Shown: piece by piece, positions 1 through 5,261 of the stretch
Layout of the letters: every line of letters starts with the position of its first letter
Position numbering within the stretch: position 1 is the stretch's first letter
The notes under the pieces: generated by a model
What the model was told of the DNA's origin: nothing
Databases searched by the model: none
What the model saw: only the letters and a program-made list of their open reading frames with translations
Translations under genes and position numbers: made by a program
NCBI GenBank assembly: GCA_945935945.1
Contig: CAMESA010000036.1
Span: forward strand, 1 to 8,465
DNA: 8,465 nucleotides
Source: an uncultured Mollicutes bacterium
GTDB lineage: Bacteria > Bacillota_I > Bacilli_A > RFN20 > CAG-826
Direction: 5' to 3'

Positions 1-535
1 AGAATATGATGTTGATTCTTTAAGAGAAAATATTGCAGTTGTTCTGCAAAAGAATATTTTATTTAGTGGAAGTGTCAAAGAAAATCTAAAATGGGGAAAT
101 GAAAACGCAACTGATGAAGAAATCATACATTTTTCTAAATTAGCTTGTGCTGATGAATTTGTTTCAAAATTTGAAGGCGGATATGATTATAAAATTGAAC
201 AAGGCGGCTCAAATGTTAGCGGCGGTCAAAAACAAAGACTTTGTATCGCTAGAGCTTTAATCAAGAAACCAAAAGTTTTGATTTTAGATGATTCGACAAG
301 CGCTGTTGATACAAAAACTGACGCATTAATCAGAAAAGGACTTCGTGAAGATTTAAAAGAGACAACAAAAATTATCATTGCTCAAAGAATTTCTTCAATC
401 CAAGACGCTGATCAAATTATTGTTATGGATAACGGAATGATAAATGGCATTGGGAATCATGAAGAATTAATGAAAAATAATGAAATTTATCGTGATATTT
501 ACAATTCTCAAAACAGAATAAAGGAGGCAGAATAG
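1..535 (+). CDS. ABC exporter half-transporter, degenerate-site subunit (5' end missing)
   Basis: This is the C-terminal nucleotide-binding domain of a type IV (B-family) ABC exporter. The frame is open from base 2 to the TAG at 533-535, so 177 residues are visible; the membrane domain and Walker A lie off the left edge. Visible motifs in order are the Q-loop (VVLQKN, Gln at 47-49), the signature NVSGGQKQR (212-238), Walker B VLILDD (275-292) and the D-loop SAVDT. Two catalytic positions are non-canonical: the Walker B glutamate is Asp (290-292), and the H-loop histidine is Gln (383-385, in IIAQRIS). Its own signature SGGQ is intact. This is the pattern of the degenerate subunit of heterodimeric exporters such as TM287 of TM287/288 or BmrC of BmrCD (family knowledge). 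The next gene, 1 bp downstream, is the matching partner. An ATG-like start inside Walker B near 278 is not a real start. The substrate cannot be told from this sequence; multidrug or lipid export is typical of the family. Confidence 0.93.
   Translation, partial: EYDVDSLRENIAVVLQKNILFSGSVKENLKWGNENATDEEIIHFSKLACADEFVSKFEGGYDYKIEQGGSNVSGGQKQRLCIARALIKKPKVLILDDSTSAVDTKTDALIRKGLREDLKETTKIIIAQRISSIQDADQIIVMDNGMINGIGNHEELMKNNEIYRDIYNSQNRIKEAE
521..527 (+). promoter_or_regulatory. Shine-Dalgarno site of second ABC gene
   Basis: AAGGAGG lies 9 nt before the ATG at 537, inside the last codons of the upstream ABC gene. It is a near-perfect anti-16S complement. With the 1-bp gap between the genes it supports co-transcription and coupled synthesis of the two half-transporters. 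Confidence 0.85.
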
Positions 536-536
536 T

Positions 537-2432
537 ATGAAAAAATTTAATTCTAATACTTTTATTCGCTTGGTAAAGTACTATTTTAAAATAAATAAAT
601 GGTATATGATTGGAATTTTCTTTTTTATCATTTTATCTTCTGTAGGAACTGTTGCTGCACCTGTTTTTATTCAAAAAATCATTGATGATGTTATTAATCC
701 AGGAATAAAATTTGGTTTTGATAAAGTAGAGAATACATTTATTCAACTTTTAATTACTCTTGCAGTTATTTATTCTGTTGCAGTTTTCTCAAATTTCTTG
801 ATGAATCAATTAAATGCAATCGCTACACATAGATTTTTAAATATATTACGTACAGATATGTTTAAAAAGATGGAAAAATTGCCAATTTCTTTCTTTGATC
901 AACATCAAAGAGGTGAAATTATGTCACTTTATACCAACGATGCAGATTCAATTAGAGAATTTGTTAGTGGAACTCTTCCTCAAATTTTTAACACTATTAT
1001 TATCATTTCATCTCTTGCAGTAATGATGATGATTTATAGTTTGTATTTATTTATCTTTGTAATTTTAACTACAGTTTTAATTCTTTTTGCAACTAAAAAA
1101 GTAGGTGCAAAAAGTGCTAAATTCTTCATAAAACAACAAAAATCAATTGCTGAAGTTGAAGGGTTTGCTGAAGAAATGATGAATGGCTTAAAGGTTGTTA
1201 AAGTTTTTTCACACGAAAAAGAATCAAGAGCAGATTTTGATAAAATTAATGATAATCTTCAAAGAAATTCAGAAACAGCGAATGGAAATGCCAATATGCT
1301 TGGACCAATTATTCATAATATTGGAAATGTTAACTATGTCGCAATAGCTATAATTGGTACATTTTTGGTTGTTTTTGGCGTTCCAAATTTAAGTTTAACT
1401 GGCATTAGACCTCTAGAAATGGGTGTTGTTGTTTCTTTTTTAACTATGTCTAGACAATTTGCAAATAATTTTAATCAAATTTCAATGCAAATCAATACAT
1501 CAATTATGGCTATGGCTGGAGCTACTCGTTGCTTTGAATTGCTTGATCAAAACGAGGAAGTTGATGATGGATATGTCACTTTAGTTAATGCAAATATTGA
1601 TGAAACTACACATGAAATCACTGAAAGTTCAACAAGAACTGGCAAATGGGCTTGGAAACATCCTCATAAAGAAGATGGAACTGTCACTTACACAGAATTA
1701 AAAGGTGACATTTTGCTTGATAAAGTTGATTTTGGCTATACAAGTGACAAGATTGTTCTTCATGATGTCAGTGTTTATGCAAAACCTGATCAAAAAATCG
1801 CTCTTGTTGGCTCAACTGGAGCAGGAAAAACTACAATCACAAATTTAATTACTAGATTTTACGACTTAGCAGATGGCAAAGTTCGTTACGATGGAATAAA
1901 TATTAACAAGATTAAAAAGAGCGACTTAAGAGAATCTATCGGAATGGTTCTTCAAGATACTTCTTTATTTACAGGAACTGTAAAAGAAAATATTCGTTAT
2001 GGAAAACTTGATGCAACAGACGAAGAAATAATTGAAGCCAGTAAAATAGCAAATGCATATGATTTTATAACTAGATTGCCTCAAGGATTTGACACTATGC
2101 TTGTTGCAGATGGAGCTAATTTATCACAAGGTCAAAGACAATTAATTTCAATTGCTCGTGCTGCAATTGCAAATGCCCCAGTTATGATTTTAGATGAAGC
2201 AACTTCATCAATCGATACAAGAACTGAAAAATTAGTCCAAAAGGGAATGGACGCAATTATGAAAGGAAGAACAATTTTCGTCATTGCTCATAGACTTTCA
2301 ACAATCCAAAATAGTGACGCAATTATGGTATTAGATCATGGTAGAATCATCGAAAGAGGCACACATGATGAGCTCATAAGTAAGAAAGGTTTCTACTATC
2401 AATTATATACTGGAGCATTAGAACTTGAATAA
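537..2432 (+). CDS. ABC exporter half-transporter, consensus-site subunit (TM288/BmrD-like)
   Basis: This is a full ABC exporter half (631 aa) with an N-terminal six-helix membrane domain (hydrophobic stretches near residues 22-45, 68-92, 148-190, 266-285 and 299-325) and a C-terminal ATPase domain. The ATPase motifs are A-loop Tyr401, Walker A GSTGAGKTT (425-433, Lys431), Q-loop Gln473, signature LSQGQ (529-533), Walker B VMILDE (549-554) with catalytic Glu554, D-loop SSIDT and H-loop His585. The signature departs from LSGGQ while the Walker B Glu and H-loop His are canonical. This mirrors the preceding gene, so the pair should form one active and one degenerate ATP site. An extra segment of about 48 residues (343-390), containing a GKWAWKHPH stretch, sits between the membrane domain and the ATPase domain. 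Related low-GC exporters seem to carry a similar linker (recollection, not searched). The start is supported by AAGGAGG 9 nt upstream. Family knowledge suggests drug, peptide or lipid export; the substrate is unknown. Confidence 0.95.
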   Translation: MKKFNSNTFIRLVKYYFKINKWYMIGIFFFIILSSVGTVAAPVFIQKIIDDVINPGIKFGFDKVENTFIQLLITLAVIYSVAVFSNFLMNQLNAIATHRFLNILRTDMFKKMEKLPISFFDQHQRGEIMSLYTNDADSIREFVSGTLPQIFNTIIIISSLAVMMMIYSLYLFIFVILTTVLILFATKKVGAKSAKFFIKQQKSIAEVEGFAEEMMNGLKVVKVFSHEKESRADFDKINDNLQRNSETANGNANMLGPIIHNIGNVNYVAIAIIGTFLVVFGVPNLSLTGIRPLEMGVVVSFLTMSRQFANNFNQISMQINTSIMAMAGATRCFELLDQNEEVDDGYVTLVNANIDETTHEITESSTRTGKWAWKHPHKEDGTVTYTELKGDILLDKVDFGYTSDKIVLHDVSVYAKPDQKIALVGSTGAGKTTITNLITRFYDLADGKVRYDGININKIKKSDLRESIGMVLQDTSLFTGTVKENIRYGKLDATDEEIIEASKIANAYDFITRLPQGFDTMLVADGANLSQGQRQLISIARAAIANAPVMILDEATSSIDTRTEKLVQKGMDAIMKGRTIFVIAHRLSTIQNSDAIMVLDHGRIIERGTHDELISKKGFYYQLYTGALELE

Positions 2433-2474
2433 AATATTGGTGTTCTGCAGGGTTTTTGAGAATTTTTGAATATT

Positions 2475-2504
2475 TTAGCAGAAAATTTTAGCTACTTTTG
2501 CTAA
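2475..2504 (+). terminator. Possible weak terminator hairpin after the ABC operon
   Basis: A 9-bp imperfect stem (TTAGCAGAA at 2475-2483 pairing with TTTTGCTAA at 2496-2504, one G-T wobble) encloses a 12-nt loop. It lies between the ABC operon and the corA promoter, where a terminator would be expected. The tail that follows (CTTTAAAA) is a poor U-tract and the stem has only two G-C pairs, so the call is weak. Confidence 0.3.
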
Positions 2505-2511
2505 CTTTAAA

Positions 2512-2540
2512 ATGACATATATTTTAATTCGTGTTAAAAT
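2512..2540 (+). promoter_or_regulatory. Promoter of corA with extended -10
   Basis: The -35 ATGACA (2512-2517, 5/6 to TTGACA) and the -10 TAAAAT (2535-2540, 5/6 to TATAAT) are separated by exactly 17 nt, and TGT precedes the -10 to give an extended -10 element. Only 6 nt lie between the -10 and the corA ATG, so a start about 7 nt downstream would fall on the A of the ATG, giving a leaderless transcript. Confidence 0.7.
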
Positions 2541-2546
2541 TTTTTC

Positions 2547-3506
2547 ATGATTAAAATATTTCAAGAAGAAGACAAATCACTAATTTCAAAAGAATATTCT
2601 TTTGATGATGAAATTGAACTCGAAAGTGGATCATGGATTCATATTGAGGATCCAACTGTTGATGTCTTAAATAAGATTTCAAAACTAACAGGCATATCAA
2701 ACACTTTTCTTCTTTCTGCTTTAGATGAAGAAGAATCTGCTCGTATTGATAGCGATGATGGAGATACCTTAATAGTTTTAGATACTCCATACATCGAACT
2801 TGATACAGGTCATTTTTCAACTGCACCATTTATCATTGCTTACAATAGAAGTTATTATGTAACAATTCAAAGGCATAATTTTGAAATTGTAAGTGAGTTG
2901 TTTAAAAGAGTAAAAATCGTTGAACCACACAAACATGTTCGTTTAACTTTAAATCTTGTATATCGTTTAGCAACTCTTTTTATTATTTATTTGAAGAAAA
3001 TTAATCAAAAAACCGAAAATCTTGAAAATTCTTTACGTTCATCAACAAAAAATAAAGAACTCCTAGAACTCATGGATACAAACAAGACACTTATTTATTT
3101 TTCAACAGCTCTAAATGGAAATAAAGGTGTTTTAACAAAACTTTTAAGAAGTCAAACTTATAAAAAATATGAAAGTGATTTTGATTTAATGGAAGATACA
3201 CAGGTTGAAATGGATCAAGCAATAGAAATGTGTTCCATCTCACGTTCTGTTTTGAATTCAATGATGGACGCTTTTGGCTCAATTATTAACAACAATGTTA
3301 ATGCCATTATGAAAACTTTAGCTGTTGTAACAATTGTTTTATCAATTCCTACTCTTGTAGCTTCAGTTTATGGAATGAATTTTTCATATTTACCACTTTC
3401 AAATGATCCAAACGGATTTTGGATTATGTTAAGTGTTTCTTTTGTTGTTGCAATACTTGCTGCAGTTTTAATTATTTTATATACACGTAGAAATAAAGGC
3501 GACTAA
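2547..3506 (+). CDS. corA: CorA-family Mg2+ (divalent cation) channel
   Basis: This 319-aa protein has the CorA layout: a long acidic and helical cytoplasmic N-terminal domain (about residues 1-250) and two C-terminal membrane helices (about 254-274 and 291-313), ending in a basic tail (YTRRNKGD). The family-defining GMN motif (Gly276-Met277-Asn278, context VYGMNF) closes the first helix, where it forms the selectivity filter at the outer mouth of the pentamer (family knowledge). Expected role: Mg2+ uptake, with Co2+ or Ni2+ possible. The start is the ATG at 2547; no Shine-Dalgarno sequence precedes it, but a promoter ends 6 nt upstream. Its TAA stop overlaps the stop of the convergent minus-strand gene by 4 bp. 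Length and motifs are normal for the family. I cannot distinguish an importer from a Zn2+ exporter (ZntB-like), but the GMN filter and the absence of flanking Zn genes favour the CorA reading. Confidence 0.92.
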   Translation: MIKIFQEEDKSLISKEYSFDDEIELESGSWIHIEDPTVDVLNKISKLTGISNTFLLSALDEEESARIDSDDGDTLIVLDTPYIELDTGHFSTAPFIIAYNRSYYVTIQRHNFEIVSELFKRVKIVEPHKHVRLTLNLVYRLATLFIIYLKKINQKTENLENSLRSSTKNKELLELMDTNKTLIYFSTALNGNKGVLTKLLRSQTYKKYESDFDLMEDTQVEMDQAIEMCSISRSVLNSMMDAFGSIINNNVNAIMKTLAVVTIVLSIPTLVASVYGMNFSYLPLSNDPNGFWIMLSVSFVVAILAAVLIILYTRRNKGD

Positions 3507-4564
3507 TCTAAAATAATTTTCTTTAGATTTTCATTACTTAAATAGATTTTTAATTCATTTTCGCCATTAATTACATCTTTTTTGGTCTTAAAATAGATTT
3601 TATTGATTAATTTATCGATATAGTCGCTCGCATTTTTGTAATCTTTATCGGTATAGTTTTCAAATGTTTCTTCGATTATAGTTAAAACTAAACGTCTAAT
3701 TAGACATAAAATCGATTCTTCAATCCAATACCTAAATTGAATATTTTGATGATTATTTTCTATGTTTTTAATTGAAATATATAGTGGAAGAGCATCAAAT
3801 GGATCGTGATATAAATCGCAATATACAAAATTGTATTTTTCAATATCTTTCTTCAAGAAAGCAATCGCGTCCTCTTTTATAATTTTTATTTTTTCTTTAT
3901 GTTTGAATTGATTTAGAATGTTTCTTGTAAATAGATTTATGATGTTTTCGTCTTTTTCAATTATTGTGACGCTTTTAACATCCTCTTTTTCACTAATCAT
4001 GTATGAAAAATATCCAAGACCTAGACCTAAAACAAGAACATTTCCATTTGCTTTTTTGATATCTTCATCCATTGTTTCGATTTCATGAGGTATTAAAGAC
4101 ATCCAAGTTTTTCCGCCTTCTTTTAAAGCTAAATAGTTAAATTTTGTATCAAAATAGGATAATTTATTAGTTTCTTTGTAGTAATTTTCACTATCTACAG
4201 TAACCTCACTTGCAACAAACAACTCATATGGATAGTAAAAATCAGTTGAAAGTTCGTAGTTTTTAAATTTAATATCAGTAAATTTAATATTTTTTACATA
4301 TGGATTATTTAAATATTTATCTAAATCGAGTTTTGAAAAAACATTTAATGAATATGCTTTAGCAAGACGTTTGAATTCTTTATCTAAAGGATCAATTTCT
4401 AAATCTTCAAGCATATTTTCATAGAGCGATTCTTCATCCATTGTTTCATGTTCATCATGAGCGAAGTTCTCTAAATAATCGTTAATAATGTTATTAACTA
4501 AAATGTTTGTTTCTTTTGTTTCTAAGTATTTTTCAATTTCTAAACGGTTTGCAATTATTTTCAT
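3503..4564 (-). CDS. SAM-dependent methyltransferase / spermidine-synthase-fold protein, function unknown
   Basis: A 353-aa protein with a class I Rossmann methyltransferase core at about residues 170-265. It has a glycine-rich motif I VLVLGLGLGY (176-185), an acidic residue ending the second strand (IIEKDE, Glu203), an EDAIAFL segment (231-237) and VYCDLYHDP (247-255) followed by ALPLY (258-262). The last two resemble the spermidine/spermine synthase superfamily. The GGGxGG loop of true aminopropyltransferases is not present, so polyamine synthesis is unlikely. The N-terminal 150 residues (helical, acidic) and the C-terminal 80 residues match nothing I recognise. Substrate and pathway are unknown. 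The start is the ATG complementary to 4562-4564; there is no Shine-Dalgarno sequence, but a promoter ends 7 nt upstream. The gene is monocistronic, divergent from the flavodoxin/copper operon and convergent with corA, overlapping it by 4 bp. It ends with TAG. Confidence 0.75.
   Translation of the reverse strand: MKIIANRLEIEKYLETKETNILVNNIINDYLENFAHDEHETMDEESLYENMLEDLEIDPLDKEFKRLAKAYSLNVFSKLDLDKYLNNPYVKNIKFTDIKFKNYELSTDFYYPYELFVASEVTVDSENYYKETNKLSYFDTKFNYLALKEGGKTWMSLIPHEIETMDEDIKKANGNVLVLGLGLGYFSYMISEKEDVKSVTIIEKDENIINLFTRNILNQFKHKEKIKIIKEDAIAFLKKDIEKYNFVYCDLYHDPFDALPLYISIKNIENNHQNIQFRYWIEESILCLIRRLVLTIIEETFENYTDKDYKNASDYIDKLINKIYFKTKKDVINGENELKIYLSNENLKKIILD
3505..3529 (+). terminator. Inverted repeat at the convergent gene junction, candidate corA terminator
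   Basis: A perfect 8-bp inverted repeat, AATCTAAA (3505-3512) and TTTAGATT (3522-3529), with a 9-nt spacer starts at the corA stop codon; the run TTTT (3528-3531) overlaps its 3' end on the plus strand. It also encodes the last residues of the minus-strand gene. The stem has only two G-C pairs, so any terminator activity is probably weak. On the minus strand no T-run follows it. Confidence 0.35.
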
Positions 4565-4571
4565 ATATAAA

Positions 4572-4600
4572 TTTATACATCATTTTATTGACTCTATAAA
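4572..4600 (-). promoter_or_regulatory. Promoter of the methyltransferase-like gene
   Basis: Read on the minus strand: -35 TTTATA (4595-4600, 4/6), a 17-nt spacer, and -10 TATAAA (4572-4577, 5/6). Seven nt then separate the -10 from the ATG, so the mRNA should have essentially no leader. The -10 is half of a perfect 12-bp palindrome (4566-4577). Confidence 0.6.
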
Positions 4601-4678
4601 CATTTCATTGCCCATTTTTTTAATTGAAGTGATTTTTTATGATGATTTATTAAAGAAAAATATTAATAAGCAAATTAA

Positions 4679-4706
4679 TTGTGTTGAGATTTTTTTCTTT
4701 TATAAT
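4679..4706 (+). promoter_or_regulatory. Promoter of the flavodoxin-copper ATPase operon
   Basis: A perfect TATAAT -10 (4701-4706) lies 8 nt before the flavodoxin ATG. The best -35 is TTGTGT (4679-4684, spacer 16), a weak match. No Shine-Dalgarno sequence intervenes. No CopY-type box (TACAnnTGTA) is present in the 150-bp divergent region, so there is no sequence evidence for that class of copper control. Confidence 0.65.
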
Positions 4707-4714
4707 GTTTAATT

Positions 4715-5260
4715 ATGAAAACATTGATTATTTATAAGAGTGAAACAGGTTTTACAAAAAGATATGCTGAAATGATTGAGCATAGAACTTCAGATTCTAC
4801 CCTTGTTGAGTTAAAAAAATTAAAAAAGAAAGACATAAAAGAAGCTGATTTAATATTTTATGGTGGTCCAATCCATAATAATGTCATTAAAGGACTTTCT
4901 AAATTTCTAAAACATCATAAATTGTTTGATGGAAAAGATATTTTTATTTTTGGAGTTGGTTTGGAACCAGCATCAAGTGATAAAAGAGAAAATGTCATTA
5001 ATGCAAATGGCTTAAGTTTTTATCACGTGCGACTTTATTTATTAACTGGCGGACTTGACTTTACTAAAATGAGTAAATTTAAGAAGAAAATTATTTCAAT
5101 AGGTCTTAAAGCTGCAGCTCAAAAAGGCGAATTGCCAAACAATGCTGATCCATCACAACTTACTGGTCTTCTTGATAGAAGAATTGATATGGTATCTTCT
5201 GATCAAATTGAAAAGATGATGAATGTCTATAATTTAGTTGTTGCAAAAAGGATGAATTAG
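4715..5260 (+). CDS. Flavodoxin-like protein (HemG / Flavodoxin_5 type)
   Basis: A 181-aa single-domain flavodoxin-fold protein expected to bind FMN in the cytoplasm. The first strand and phosphate loop read LIIYKSETGFTKRYAE (S-E-T-G-F-T at residues 9-14, the T/S-x-T-G-x-T FMN-phosphate loop). The second flavin-contacting loop is probably YGGPIHNN (49-56), followed by the core strand DIFIFGVGL (75-83). A C-terminal GGLDFTKMSKF segment (112-122) resembles the insertion seen in HemG-type protoporphyrinogen oxidases, and the length equals that of E. coli HemG (recalled). A haem role is uncertain, since no haem gene is nearby. The gene starts an operon: its TAG is followed after 1 nt by the copper ATPase, whose ribosome binding site lies within this gene. 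The start is the ATG 8 nt after a TATAAT with no Shine-Dalgarno sequence. An electron-transfer role linked to copper or oxidative stress is inference only. Confidence 0.82.
   Translation: MKTLIIYKSETGFTKRYAEMIEHRTSDSTLVELKKLKKKDIKEADLIFYGGPIHNNVIKGLSKFLKHHKLFDGKDIFIFGVGLEPASSDKRENVINANGLSFYHVRLYLLTGGLDFTKMSKFKKKIISIGLKAAAQKGELPNNADPSQLTGLLDRRIDMVSSDQIEKMMNVYNLVVAKRMN
5246..5252 (+). promoter_or_regulatory. Shine-Dalgarno site fixing the GTG start of the copper ATPase
   Basis: AAAAGGA at the end of the flavodoxin gene is 9 nt before the GTG at 5262. It decides this non-ATG start: the next in-frame Met is residue 10, which sits inside the metal-binding motif and would cut into that domain. Confidence 0.7.
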
Positions 5261-5261
5261 C

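Noticed and set aside
2443..2504. Attenuator-like pair of alternative hairpins: TTCTGC (2443-2448) and TTTTGCTAA (2496-2504) both can pair with GCAGAA (2478-2483)
   Set aside because: The region is downstream of the ABC operon and upstream of the corA promoter, so it would not be in the corA leader. The long loop, few G-C pairs and AT-rich background make chance pairing likely.
2551..3282. Minus-strand ORFs inside corA (2551-2829 and 3091-3282)
   Set aside because: They are antisense shadows of a well-supported gene with no recognisable protein features.
4488..4712. A 74-codon plus-strand ORF overlapping the divergent region
   Set aside because: It lies largely antisense to the 5' end of the methyltransferase-like gene, has no ribosome binding site, has low-complexity hydrophobic AT-rich composition, and runs across both divergent promoters.
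4565..4714. CopY-type operator upstream of the flavodoxin-copper operon
   Set aside because: No TACAnnTGTA match is present in the divergent region; copper control cannot be supported from the sequence.
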